64,000 nt of DNA, taken from NCBI RefSeq assembly GCF_001238275.1, contig NZ_LGTB01000024.1:62001-126000 (forward strand). Direction: 5' to 3'. Shown here piece by piece: positions 37,660 to 45,892 of the stretch; the first letter of the stretch is position 1, and each line of letters starts with the position of its first letter. Below the pieces are notes generated by a model. The model was not told the DNA's origin. It did no database searches and was given only the letters and a program-made list of their open reading frames with translations. The translations under genes were made by a program, and so were the position numbers. This DNA is from Bradyrhizobium viridifuturi (GTDB lineage: Bacteria > Pseudomonadota > Alphaproteobacteria > Rhizobiales > Xanthobacteraceae).

Positions 37660-38799
37660 ATGAGGACCTTCGCAAAACGCATGTTCGACCAGCTCTGGAC
37701 CCGCAAGACGCAGCTGGCGCTGGCGGTCCGGATCGCGTCCGCCGGCGTGGCGGCCTATGCCATCGCGCTGGCGCTGCATCTCCTGCTACCGCTCTGGGCG
37801 GTGCTGACCTCGCTGATCGTCACGCAAATGAGCGTCGGCCGCTCCTTGAAGGCAACCCGCGACTACATGCTCGGCACCATCGGCGGCGCCATCTATGGCG
37901 GCGCGATCGCGGTCTTGATCCCGCATTCCGGCGAAGGCAGCCTGCTGGCGCTGCTGGTGCTGGCGATCGTGCCGCTGGCCTTCATCGCCGCGCTCAATCC
38001 GAGCCTGAACTCGGCGACGGTGACCGCGGTGATCGTGCTGCTGCTGCCGACGATGCATCATTCCAACCCGCTGGATTCCGCGATCGACCGCGTTCTCGAG
38101 GTGACGGTCGGCGCGCTCACGGGCCTCGTGATCTCATTCCTGGTGCTGCCGTCGCGGGCGGTCAGCCAGATCAGGGTCAATGCATCGAAGCTGCTGGAAC
38201 TCCTTTCGGCGGCATTCGCCGAATTGCTCGCCGGCCTGACCCGCGGGCTCGACAACGACGCGCTGCACCGGATCCAGGACGGTATCGGCACCGCCGTGAC
38301 CAATCTGCACGCGACGGGCATGGAGGCCGAGCGCGAGCGCTCCATGCATCTTTCATCGGGGCCTGACACCGGCCCGTTGCTGCGGACCATCCAGCGGCTG
38401 CGGCATGACGTCGTGATGATCGGACGGGCCTGCGTCGTGCCGTTGCCGGCCGATATCCAGGCCCGGCTGGCGCGGCCACTGGCCGAGGTCAGCAAGGCGA
38501 TCGTGACTTACATGGTGGCGGTCGCGACCGCCTTGCGCGCCGGCAGCGGCCCGGCCGACATGGCGCCGGTCGATGCCGCGCTGCATGCCTATAGCGAGGA
38601 GGTCGCCGCAGTCCGCAGGGACGGCCTGATCCGCGGCCTGCCGGTCGACGCCGCCGAACGCTTCTACGCGCTCGGCTTCTCGCTCGACCAGATGCGGCAG
38701 AACCTGAACGACCTCAAGCGCTGCCACGGCAATTGGTGCACCAACGAGGATGCTTCGGAGAAGGTCGTCGCCGACGCGCCGGAGAAGAGCGCGGCATGA
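37660..38799 (+). CDS. FUSC family inner-membrane protein
   Basis: This 379-aa protein has five to six hydrophobic helices in residues 20-165 (AVRIASAGVAAYAIALALHL, LLPLWAVLTSLIVTQMSVGR, GTIGGAIYGGAIAVLIP, ATVTAVIVLLLPT, VGALTGLVISFLVLP), then a long cytosolic helical tail. The N-terminal half is the FUSC/ArAE efflux domain, associated with export of aromatic acids or other toxic compounds. The ATG at 37660 was chosen; the long upstream open frame is antisense to the PrpD gene. The partner subunits of the fusaric-acid system are not adjacent. Confidence 0.85.
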   Translation: MRTFAKRMFDQLWTRKTQLALAVRIASAGVAAYAIALALHLLLPLWAVLTSLIVTQMSVGRSLKATRDYMLGTIGGAIYGGAIAVLIPHSGEGSLLALLVLAIVPLAFIAALNPSLNSATVTAVIVLLLPTMHHSNPLDSAIDRVLEVTVGALTGLVISFLVLPSRAVSQIRVNASKLLELLSAAFAELLAGLTRGLDNDALHRIQDGIGTAVTNLHATGMEAERERSMHLSSGPDTGPLLRTIQRLRHDVVMIGRACVVPLPADIQARLARPLAEVSKAIVTYMVAVATALRAGSGPADMAPVDAALHAYSEEVAAVRRDGLIRGLPVDAAERFYALGFSLDQMRQNLNDLKRCHGNWCTNEDASEKVVADAPEKSAA

Positions 38800-38806
38800 T
38801 CTCCGG

Positions 38807-39463
38807 CTAGACTTTGCGGCGCGTCAGCCCCTTGCTTTCCATGCGCCAGATCAGGAGGTCGATACGGTCCTGACCGAAGAAGGGCTCGCCGGCGAATACG
38901 AAGGTCGGCACGCCCCAATGGCCGGACGCGGCGTGCGCCTCCTCATTGCCCTTGATGACCTGCTCATAGCGATCGGGATCGGCGGCGATGGCCGCGTCCA
39001 TCGCGGCGAGATCGAAGCCGGCGGCATCAGCCGCCTTCGCCAGATGATCGCCCTCGTTCCAGCCCTGCACCGAGCCGTCCCACAGCACGCGGCTGATCGC
39101 GGCAGTGAAGGCAAGCGACCGCCCCTCGAGCTGGGCCGCGGCGCCGAGCCGGGTCAGCCGGTGGATGTAAGGCTGGTGTTCGGCGACGTCGAGCGTCGTC
39201 ATGTCCTGCACGATCGGATCCGGACGCGGAAAGCGGAACGGGATGTTCTCGTGCTTGGCGACGCGGCTGGAATCGAGCACGACGTAGCGGGCGAATTGCG
39301 GATTGGTCTTCTTGAAGAAGCCGGGTACGCGCACCGCGAGCGGATAGACCGGCCGCAGGTTCACTGCGACATCGTAGTCGGCGACCATCTTCAACGTCTT
39401 CGGCAGCGCGAGGTAGCTGTAGGGGCTGCGGAACGAGAAGAACAGGTCGACCGGCAGAGTCAT
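38807..39463 (-). CDS. 2-hydroxychromene-2-carboxylate isomerase / DsbA-like protein
   Basis: This 218-aa GST-kappa/DsbA-fold protein lacks a CxxC. The active site is FFSFRSPYSYLAL with a Ser, as in HCCA isomerases. It also has GRSLAFTAAISRVLWDG, SGHWGVPTFVFAGEPFFGQD and a C-terminal IDLLIWRM. HCCA isomerases act in naphthalene-type degradation, but many family members are uncharacterised GSH-dependent isomerases. It starts 3 bp after the DUF2867 gene, so it belongs to the MATE-DUF2867 operon. Confidence 0.88.
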   Translation of the reverse strand: MTLPVDLFFSFRSPYSYLALPKTLKMVADYDVAVNLRPVYPLAVRVPGFFKKTNPQFARYVVLDSSRVAKHENIPFRFPRPDPIVQDMTTLDVAEHQPYIHRLTRLGAAAQLEGRSLAFTAAISRVLWDGSVQGWNEGDHLAKAADAAGFDLAAMDAAIAADPDRYEQVIKGNEEAHAASGHWGVPTFVFAGEPFFGQDRIDLLIWRMESKGLTRRKV

Positions 39464-39466
39464 GCG

Positions 39467-39940
39467 TTAGCCCCCGGCCTTGCGCAGCATCGCCGGCACG
39501 ATCAGGCGGTGGAACGGCATGATCGCCGCGAGATAGGTGCGGCCGAGCCAGTTGTGGGTCAGCACCAGCGTGGTGGCGGTGATGTTGCGCGCGGCGCCGG
39601 TGCTGGTGACGTCGACCACCAGGCGGAAGTCGAGATGCCTGTCGTTGAAGCCGGCGACCAGTCGCTCGGGCGTCTCGCTGATGACGGGGAATAGCCCGAT
39701 CATATCGCGTCCCACGCCGTCGGACGCGCCCGAGGTCTTCAGGCCGAGAGGCGTGACCAGAACGTTTCGCAAGGCAATCAGCCATTTGGCCCAGCGCGGC
39801 TGCTGGCCCAACATCGTCTCGGTGGCGTGCCGCGCATCGAGATCCGGTTGCGTGGTCGCGATCCGGAACGCGTCGATGAATTGCGCGCCGGTTAGCAGCG
39901 CGTCGGAATCCACGTTCGGCGTGACCTCGTCGACCTTCAT
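39467..39940 (-). CDS. DUF2867 domain-containing protein
   Basis: This 157-aa soluble protein starts at ATG 39940 (MKVDEVTPNVDSDALLTG), overlapping the MATE stop (ATGA). It contains VLVTPLGLKTSG, GLFPVISETPERLVAGFNDR, HLDFRLVVDV and the C-terminal IMPFHRLIVPAMLRKAG, which match DUF2867. Members often occur as tails of SDR-like proteins, and the function is unknown. Confidence 0.85.
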   Translation of the reverse strand: MKVDEVTPNVDSDALLTGAQFIDAFRIATTQPDLDARHATETMLGQQPRWAKWLIALRNVLVTPLGLKTSGASDGVGRDMIGLFPVISETPERLVAGFNDRHLDFRLVVDVTSTGAARNITATTLVLTHNWLGRTYLAAIMPFHRLIVPAMLRKAGG

Positions 39941-41334
39941 CCCGCCAGTCTGCGTGCCAGCAGGCGGAAACGCAAGATCAGGAGGGTCGCATAAACCGCG
40001 GTGCCGAGCGACAATCCGATCCAGACGCCGGGGGCATTGAGCTTGGCCGAAAAGGCGAGGGCGGAGGCCGACGCGAAGCCGACCAGCCAATAGCTGATGA
40101 CGGCGAACAGCAGCGGCACCTGGGTGTCGTTCATGCCGCGCAACGCGCCGGCGCTGGTGGTCTGGACGCCGTCGGCGATGAAAAACGTCGCGCCGATCAG
40201 CAGCAGCATCGCGGTAAGCTGCGCGGTGGCGTCTGAGGCTTCGCCGAGGAACAGCGCCGCGATCTCGAAGCGCGCCAGGATCACCGCGAGCGTCATCACA
40301 CTCATGAAGACGCCGGAGAGCGCGACCGCGACGAAGCCGGCGCGCTGCACCGCGTCGGTGTCGCGGCGGCCGACCGCCTGGCCGACCCGCACCGTGGCGG
40401 CCATGCTGACGCCGAACGGCACCATGAACAGGATCGCCGCGATCTGCAGCGCGATCTGGTGCGCCGCCAGCGCCGTGGTGCTGATCAGCCCCATCAGGAG
40501 GCCGGCGGCGCCGAACAGGCCGTATTCCAGCAGAAAGGCGATCGAGATCGGCGCGCCGACGGCGACCAGCTTGCCCATCAAGGGCCAGTCGATGCGCCAG
40601 ACGCGGCTGAATACATGGTACTTGCGGAACGGACGCCGCCGCGCCGCGAACCACGCGCCGGCGAGGAAGGTGCCGAGATTGACGATCGTGGTCGCAAGTC
40701 CGGCGCCGAACATGCCGAGTTCGGGCATGCCCCATTTGCCATAGAGCAGAAGATAGACCATCAGCGCGTTGGCCGGAATCGCCGCAAGCGTGATCCAGAG
40801 CACCGGCTCTGGCCGGTTCACCGCGCTCATGAAGCCGCGGATCGCGATGAACCACAGCGCCGGCAAAATGCCCCAGCCGAGTCCGAACAGATATTGCTGC
40901 GCCAGATGCGCGGTCGCCTGGGTCTGGCCAAGCGCGAGCAGGATGCGCTCGCCGTGGAACGGCAGCGCCATCAGCGGCAGCACCATGAAGAAGCCGGCCC
41001 ACAGACCGACGCGGAGCGCGCGCCGCATCACGCGCGGGTCGCGTGCGCCGAACGCCTGCGCGGCCAGCGGCGAGACCGCGGACATCATGCCCATACCGAT
41101 GGTGAAGCTGACGAAATACACGGTATGCGCCAGCGCCGCGGCGGCGATGCTCTCGCTGCCGAGCCGGCCGATGAAGGCGAGATCGGTCGTCATCATCGCG
41201 ATCTGGCCGAGCTGCGTCAGCGCAAGCGGCACCGCGAGCTTCAGCGTTTCCGCGAGCTCGGCCGTGAGCAGCTTGCGAGAGGGCACGACGGCCGCGCGTG
41301 GCGCGGCCGGGTCGATCTTGTCGATGCAGGTCAT
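39937..41334 (-). CDS. MATE family multidrug/sodium antiporter
   Basis: This is a NorM-type efflux protein of 465 aa with twelve hydrophobic segments. Recognisable MATE signatures are LAVPLALTQLGQIAMMTTDL, FIGRLGSESIAAAALA, PLAAQAFGARDPR and VGQAVGRRDTDAV. It exports cationic drugs or metabolites in exchange for Na+ or H+. It is first in a three-gene operon with DUF2867 and the DsbA-like gene. Confidence 0.93.
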   Translation of the reverse strand: MTCIDKIDPAAPRAAVVPSRKLLTAELAETLKLAVPLALTQLGQIAMMTTDLAFIGRLGSESIAAAALAHTVYFVSFTIGMGMMSAVSPLAAQAFGARDPRVMRRALRVGLWAGFFMVLPLMALPFHGERILLALGQTQATAHLAQQYLFGLGWGILPALWFIAIRGFMSAVNRPEPVLWITLAAIPANALMVYLLLYGKWGMPELGMFGAGLATTIVNLGTFLAGAWFAARRRPFRKYHVFSRVWRIDWPLMGKLVAVGAPISIAFLLEYGLFGAAGLLMGLISTTALAAHQIALQIAAILFMVPFGVSMAATVRVGQAVGRRDTDAVQRAGFVAVALSGVFMSVMTLAVILARFEIAALFLGEASDATAQLTAMLLLIGATFFIADGVQTTSAGALRGMNDTQVPLLFAVISYWLVGFASASALAFSAKLNAPGVWIGLSLGTAVYATLLILRFRLLARRLAG

Positions 41335-41391
41335 GACGGCACGTCTAGCACGGCAAACCGGCCGGAAGGATGGCCAAGCTGCCGCAGGGGG

Positions 41392-42684
41392 TTATGTTCG
41401 CGCGGGTATCCGCTTGATCTTGGCGCCGAGCGCATTGAGCCGTTCGTCGATCCGCTCATAGCCGCGCTCGATCTGGTCGGCGTTGTTGATGGTGGAGGTG
41501 CCGTTAGCGCACACCGCAGCCAGCAGCATCGCCATACCGGCGCGGATGTCGGGCGAATTCATCGGCGCGCCGCGCAGCCGGCTCGGGCCGGCCACGATCG
41601 CGCGGTGCGGGTCGCACAGCACGATGCGGCCACCCATCGCGATCAGATTGTCGACGAAGAACATCCGCGACTCGAACATCTTCTCGTGCATCAGGATGAC
41701 GCCGTCGCATTGCGTCGCGGTGACGATCGCGATCGACATCAGGTCGGCGGGGAACGCCGGCCAGGGCTGGTCCTCGAGTTTCGGCACGTGACCGCCGAAA
41801 TCGTCGTGGATCTTCATGGTCTGGTTCGACGGCACGACGAGGTCGTCGCCCTCCACGCCGCAGACGATGCCGAGCCGCTCAAAGCCCATCCGGATCGAGC
41901 GCAGATGCTCGACGCCGGCGCGGGCGATGCGCAGCGGAGATCGGGTCACCGCGGCAAGCCCGATCAGCGATCCGACTTCGATATGGTCGGGCTGGATCGC
42001 GAAAGTGGTACTGCCGAGCGTCGCGGGCCCGTGCACGATGATGGTGTTGGTGCCGACACCTTCGATCCTGGCGCCGAGCGCGATCAGGAAATTCGCGAGG
42101 TCCTGCACGTGCGGCTCGGAGGCCGCGTTGCGCAGATAGGTGGTGCCGCGGGCGGCGACGGCAGCGACCAGCGCGTTTTCCGTTGCGGTCACGCTGGGCT
42201 CGTCGAGGAACACGTCCGCGCCCTTCAGCTTCGAGGCGCGGAATTCCAGCCGGTGCGTCGCGGTTACCGTGGCGCCGAGCTGCTCGAAGGCGAGGAAGTG
42301 CGTGTCAAGCCGGCGGCGGCCGATCACGTCGCCGCCGGGCGGCGGCAGTGCGACCTCGCCGCAGCGGGCCAGCAGCGGGCCTGCCAAGAGGATCGAGGCG
42401 CGGATGCGCGCGCACAGCGCCGGATCGAGATCGGCGGCGCGGATTTCCTTGGCGTGGATCTGCAGCGTGTTGCGCTCGGTCCATTCGGCGGTGGCGCCGA
42501 CCGAGCGGCAGAGCTCGACCAGGGTTTCGGTGTCGCGAATGCGCGGCACGTTGGTCAGCGTAACCGGGTGCTCGGTGAGCAGGGCGGCTGCGATGATCGG
42601 CAGCGCGGAGTTCTTATTGCCCGACGGCTCGATGGTGCCCGAGAGGCGGCGGCCGCCTTCGACGATGTATTGGATCGGCGGCAC
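41392..42684 (-). CDS. murA: UDP-N-acetylglucosamine 1-carboxyvinyltransferase paralogue with Asp at the catalytic-Cys position
   Basis: This is a MurA enolpyruvyl transferase of 430 aa (GTG start at 42684). The UDP-GlcNAc/PEP residues are present: SGNKNSALP (Lys24, Asn25), LLAGPLLARCGE, PAFPADLMS and the C-terminal IERGYERIDERL. The active-site loop, normally PGGCTIG with Cys115, reads PGGDVIG with Asp119. Cys-to-Asp is a known natural variant that stays active but is insensitive to fosfomycin. The sequence is divergent enough that it may be a second MurA-type enzyme rather than the housekeeping one. Confidence 0.88.
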   Translation of the reverse strand: MPPIQYIVEGGRRLSGTIEPSGNKNSALPIIAAALLTEHPVTLTNVPRIRDTETLVELCRSVGATAEWTERNTLQIHAKEIRAADLDPALCARIRASILLAGPLLARCGEVALPPPGGDVIGRRRLDTHFLAFEQLGATVTATHRLEFRASKLKGADVFLDEPSVTATENALVAAVAARGTTYLRNAASEPHVQDLANFLIALGARIEGVGTNTIIVHGPATLGSTTFAIQPDHIEVGSLIGLAAVTRSPLRIARAGVEHLRSIRMGFERLGIVCGVEGDDLVVPSNQTMKIHDDFGGHVPKLEDQPWPAFPADLMSIAIVTATQCDGVILMHEKMFESRMFFVDNLIAMGGRIVLCDPHRAIVAGPSRLRGAPMNSPDIRAGMAMLLAAVCANGTSTINNADQIERGYERIDERLNALGAKIKRIPART

Positions 42685-43233
42685 GCGGAATGTCCCCTAA
42701 CGCATTATCCAGACTGGCCCATTCGAAATTCCGCAATGGAATCAATGGCTGTCCGGCACCGTAACACAATTCCCAGCGCGGCATCCACACGAAAGGTAGC
42801 GGCGCAACAGCGCCGAGTGCGCTGTCACGGATATGTCACCCGCCCACCGTTGCTCGGTAGCGACATCCAGCACCGTTGGTGGCGGAAGGCCCCGCGGCTT
42901 GCCAGCCGGCGCGGCCGTTCGATCTCGCCCAGTTCGGCGAGTTCGTCAGCAGGTTCTGACTCGATGAACAGGTCGCTGCCGCCGGTGCGCCGGATACCGC
43001 TGAAGACGGCTGCCCTTCGGAAATTGCTGTCGGTTTGACGCAAGCCGAGAAAGTGCACCCGGTTTGATCTGGCGCAATGAACAGGAATGAGGCGCACGTC
43101 AGATGAGAGCATTCCGCAGGCCACGTCCTTCAGACGGATCGTGTTGCCTGGGCTGAAGGGTGGCGTTTGTCGACATGCCCGTCGGCAGGCCCGCGCTTCC
43201 TGGCTAACCTCTATGCCGAAGACTGGGATTGAT
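42685..43233. other. Intergenic region opening the stress island, with one doubtful ORF
   Basis: These 549 bp carry no secure gene. A minus-strand frame (42825-43124, 99 aa, with RRTGGSDLFIESEPADELAEL) is open but unlike any protein I know. It contains the FNR/FixK-like box at 43064-43077, so it is probably non-coding or decayed. The right part should contain the promoter of the AhpD-like gene. Confidence 0.45.
43064..43077. promoter_or_regulatory. FixK-type box TTGATCTGGCGCAA
   Basis: This box fits the FixK2-type consensus TTG(A/C)-N8-(T/G)CAA. It lies 156 bp upstream of the AhpD-like start, farther than usual for a class II site, so a longer leader or no function is possible. It is the first of several such boxes in the island. 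Confidence 0.45.
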
Positions 43234-43605
43234 ATGAGAAAAGACTATTCCGACCTCTGCAAGCATATTTCCGGTAACCTCGGCGACTTGCGCCGCGATA
43301 TTCCGGAAACGATGCGCGCGTTCTCGGCCCTGGCGCAGGCGGCAACGAAAGATGGTGCTCTGGACACCAGGACAAAAGAATTGATCGCGCTTGCTCTCGG
43401 CGTCGCCGCCCACTGCGACGGATGCATCGGTTTCCATGCCGAAGCGCTGGTCAAACTCAAGGTCAGCCGCAAGCAGGTCGAGGAGACGCTCGCAATGGCG
43501 ATCTACATGGGCGGTGGGCCGTCCCTGATGTATGCCGCCGACGCGCTGGAGGCGTATGATCAGTTCCAGGAGCGCGCGATCGTTCCCGAACCGGCGATGG
43601 ACTGA
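43234..43605 (+). CDS. Carboxymuconolactone decarboxylase/AhpD-like protein
   Basis: This 123-aa CMD-family protein carries the redox motif HCDGCIGFHAEALVKL (CxxC followed by His), as in AhpD-type alkylhydroperoxidase reductases. The first half, MRAFSALAQAATKDGALD and TKELIALALGV, is also typical. It probably has peroxide-detoxifying or thiol-disulfide activity. ATG 43213 would add seven residues. It opens the stress island. Confidence 0.88.
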   Translation: MRKDYSDLCKHISGNLGDLRRDIPETMRAFSALAQAATKDGALDTRTKELIALALGVAAHCDGCIGFHAEALVKLKVSRKQVEETLAMAIYMGGGPSLMYAADALEAYDQFQERAIVPEPAMD

Positions 43606-43631
43606 TCCGCAAAGAGCCTGCCTAGGGAGCC

Positions 43632-43928
43632 TTGTCGTTAGGTGTCTTCGTGAAGCGCTCAGAACATGCAAAGCCGCAGCCGAAGCGATGTGAGCGCGAT
43701 GCTGCCGTGGATTTGCGGCCGTCGAGAAGACCGGCCGAGAATGCTGCGGGGTCAGCGCGGAAGAAACCACAGGACGACGCGACCTATTGGGAGGCCCGCG
43801 CTGAGCGGACGAGGCGTCAGGCCGGTCGATATCGGGACCAGGCCACTCGCGAGCACTTCATGAAGATCGCGGCCGGATATGAGGCGTTGGCAGCATCGGC
43901 TCGCAGCGTGGGGCGAGGACCGGGGTAG
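43632..43928 (+). CDS. Small hypothetical protein, basic/Arg-rich
   Basis: This open frame of 98 aa starts with TTG at 43632 (GTG at 43650 is an alternative). The N-terminal part is basic and disordered. The C-terminal part, YWEARAERTRRQAGRYRDQ and HFMKIAAGYEALAASARS, is an amphipathic helix pair as seen in a family of small rhizobial proteins of unknown function. It has no signal peptide or membrane segment. It follows the AhpD-like gene closely. Confidence 0.6.
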   Translation: MSLGVFVKRSEHAKPQPKRCERDAAVDLRPSRRPAENAAGSARKKPQDDATYWEARAERTRRQAGRYRDQATREHFMKIAAGYEALAASARSVGRGPG

Positions 43929-44035
43929 CTCGCGCGGAATGCCGCTGCGGGTTGAATGGAGAACCCACGGCAAGGCGACTTGGATTTCCGATAACGTTCA
44001 CAGATCGAGCCCGGCTTGAGGTCTTTGCAATTTTG

Positions 44036-44296
44036 ATGGACACGAACTTCACTCTTGCCGCGTTGCGATCGCGGCTCAATCGTCTCGAGACTGGCACCGT
44101 TCTGAAAATCTCCGAACATGATTATGAACGGCTGTTTGGGATCAACGAGATAGCCGCCGCGAACGTTGCGGAATTTGCCAAGATGCATCATTGCGTAAGC
44201 ATCCCGGGAGCGCATGCCGTGTATTTCCGAAAGTGGGACGCGGACACGCGCCGCTCTCCCCAGCTTGTTCCGGACGACAGCACGATATCAAGTTGA
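44036..44296 (+). CDS. Small hypothetical protein
   Basis: This is an 86-aa soluble protein starting MDTNFTLAALRSRLNRLETG and containing HDYERLFGINEIAAANVAEF. The ATG at 44036 is preferred over the upstream in-frame ATG at 43952. It has no motif I recognise. Small proteins of this kind are common in Bradyrhizobium accessory regions. Confidence 0.55.
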   Translation: MDTNFTLAALRSRLNRLETGTVLKISEHDYERLFGINEIAAANVAEFAKMHHCVSIPGAHAVYFRKWDADTRRSPQLVPDDSTISS

Positions 44297-44411
44297 ACAA
44301 AATCCGTTCGACGGGCCTTCAGTCCAGGATTCGTTTGAAGATCGTTCCGGCGCCGGCTCACAGCCGCTGAACAAGGAAGATGTCCATGGCGACGATGCAC
44401 GAGAGGCGCTT

Positions 44412-44630
44412 ATGAGAACCTATTACTTCGACATGAAGGATGGTGTTCCTGCCCGTGATCGCGTCGGGCTCGCGTTCGCAAGCGATGCCGACGCGATCAG
44501 GCACAGCGAGCTAATGGCCAAACAAATTCGAGATCGACAACCGATCGGTGATGTTGACCGTCATATTGTGATTGTGGACGATTTGGGCAAGGAGATCCAC
44601 CGGCAGGCGATCTATCCTGGAGGGGTCTAG
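44412..44630 (+). CDS. DUF6894-type small protein
   Basis: This 72-aa protein begins MRTYYFDMKDGVPARDRVGL. The pattern YYFDM-x-DG...RD..G.xF.sdadAi.hS is that of the small rhizobial family DUF6894. It ends with DDLGKEIHRQAIYPGG. The function is unknown. The longer frame from 44214 is not supported. Confidence 0.7.
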   Translation: MRTYYFDMKDGVPARDRVGLAFASDADAIRHSELMAKQIRDRQPIGDVDRHIVIVDDLGKEIHRQAIYPGGV

Positions 44631-44835
44631 CACGCCGATGGCGCGCCTACCCGAACCCATATGCCTACGGCGGTTGATGGTTCATCGTCGTAGGGTGCAC
44701 GGGCGCCGGCAAGATCGTCAACGAACGCAGTTTCGGATTGGCGATTCCGGAGGGCGCGATCGTCGACAATCGGTCGCGCCGCTCCGAATAGTAACCCGCA
44801 TTCCGAGACTCTCGCCGGGAAGGCCTGCAACAACC

Positions 44836-45552
44836 TCAACCCACCAAAATCCGATTGCAGTTCGCGCGCCTGCGCAGTTCGACCCGGCGCGAGGTCGGAA
44901 GGGAGATTACGCCGGTCTGCTCGAGCTGGGTAAAGGTGCGCGACACCGTTTCGATCGTCAGGCCCAGATAGTCGGCGATATCCTGCCGCGACATCGGAAG
45001 CTCGATGGCGGCGTTCTTGACGGTGCGGCGCGCCATCTCGTGCAGGAAGCCAACGACCCGCTCCTCCGCACTGCAGATCAGGAGCATCAGGTGTTCCTGA
45101 AACCGGCGCAATTCCTGGGCCGTCGCGTCCCAGAGTTGGCGCGCCAGATCCTTTTCATGACCCGCACGGACCATGAGCGCGGAGCGCTTGACCACGATGA
45201 CCCGCGTCTCGCAGATCGCCTCGGCCGAGGAGATATGGGTTTCGCCGGCCTCGAAGCCGAAGATATCACCGGGCAGATAGAATGCGCCGATCTGGCGGCG
45301 TCCGTCATCCAGGATCCTGTAGGTCCGGACGGCGCCGGAGACGATCTGATAAAGATATTCCGCGGCTTCGTCCTCGCCGTAGATCTCGCTGTTGCGTGCG
45401 AACCGCATCGGGGTCCCGATCATGCCAAAGGGCCCTTCGGCACGAGCCTGCCGGTCAAGGATGCTGGTCGGATGATGGCTAATTGCGGAGGAAACAACGG
45501 TCTGGGTCAACACGGCGACGCTCCATTGAAGGGAAGATCGATGGAGGCACAT
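44836..45552 (-). CDS. Crp/Fnr-family regulator (FixK-like)
   Basis: This 238-aa regulator has an N-terminal cNMP-binding-type beta-roll (YLYQIVSGAVRTYRI, IGAFYLPGDIFGFEAGETH), a dimerisation helix and a C-terminal winged HTH with MSRQDIADYLGLTIETVSR. The recognition helix ETVSR has the Glu/Ser/Arg set of FNR/FixK proteins, which recognise TTGAT half-sites. The N-terminal cysteine cluster of FNR is absent, so it is not an Fe-S oxygen sensor itself. TTGA-N6-TCAA boxes in the neighbourhood are its likely targets. Its own promoter region carries a different motif (45586-45623). Confidence 0.92.
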   Translation of the reverse strand: MCLHRSSLQWSVAVLTQTVVSSAISHHPTSILDRQARAEGPFGMIGTPMRFARNSEIYGEDEAAEYLYQIVSGAVRTYRILDDGRRQIGAFYLPGDIFGFEAGETHISSAEAICETRVIVVKRSALMVRAGHEKDLARQLWDATAQELRRFQEHLMLLICSAEERVVGFLHEMARRTVKNAAIELPMSRQDIADYLGLTIETVSRTFTQLEQTGVISLPTSRRVELRRRANCNRILVG

Positions 45553-45585
45553 TGACCGGAACTAACGGGCGCGGAAATTTGGATA

Positions 45586-45623
45586 TTTCACCTAAGTAGA
45601 AACCACTTACGTATATGTACGTA
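45586..45623. promoter_or_regulatory. Unassigned motif TTTCACCTAAGTAG plus TACGTA-N4-TACGTA dyad
   Basis: The 14-mer at 45586-45599 resembles TTTCCCTTAGGTAG at 52427-52440 and TTTCCCTTAAGTGA at 62465-62478. Directly beside it, TACGTA at 45608-45613 and 45618-45623 forms a perfect dyad with spacer TATG. Both lie 34-71 bp upstream of the Crp/Fnr gene start (minus strand). They may be binding sites for the factor that controls the regulator, but this is only pattern evidence. Confidence 0.35.
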
Positions 45624-45702
45624 GGTCCGAAATCTGGGGGCAAGGCAAACTCGCGCGCGCTGCGAGAAGCCGGCTTCCGGGACGCGCGTATCAACAGCCG
45701 GA

Positions 45703-45870
45703 TCAGGCGATGTGCTTGTCGGGAAAGGAGGCGCGTATGCTGGATCGATCCTCGTCCTTCTCCAGACGCTGCCAGCGCGTCGTGCTGTGATCAGTCAGGG
45801 CGAGCACCAGCGCAAAAGACGAGAAGATGAGGCCGACGACCGAGACGATGAACAGCGTATCCATTGCCAT
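45703..45870 (-). CDS. Small single-pass membrane protein (55 aa)
   Basis: An ATG at 45870 behind GAGGAG opens a 55-aa frame. A hydrophobic helix FIVSVVGLIFSSFALVLAL is followed by a polar tail rich in Asp/Glu/Lys ending PDKHIA. It lies 22 bp downstream of the CBS-BON gene and is probably in its operon. It resembles the tiny membrane proteins that accompany respiratory or stress genes in Bradyrhizobium. The function is unknown. Confidence 0.6.
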   Translation of the reverse strand: MAMDTLFIVSVVGLIFSSFALVLALTDHSTTRWQRLEKDEDRSSIRASFPDKHIA

Positions 45871-45892
45871 CTTTAGGTCTCCTCATATCTGA

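Noticed and set aside
40459..43038. A plus-strand frame of 859 codons.
   Set aside because: It is the antisense shadow of the MATE and murA genes and has the low-complexity composition of such shadows.
42825..43124. A minus-strand 99-aa ORF before the island.
   Set aside because: No recognisable motif, it contains the FixK-like box, and no good ribosome binding site precedes it. Kept only as part of the described intergenic region.
45552..45565. TTGACCGGAACTAA as an FNR box for the Crp/Fnr gene.
   Set aside because: It has a mismatch in the second half and overlaps the start codon, so autoregulation through it is unlikely.
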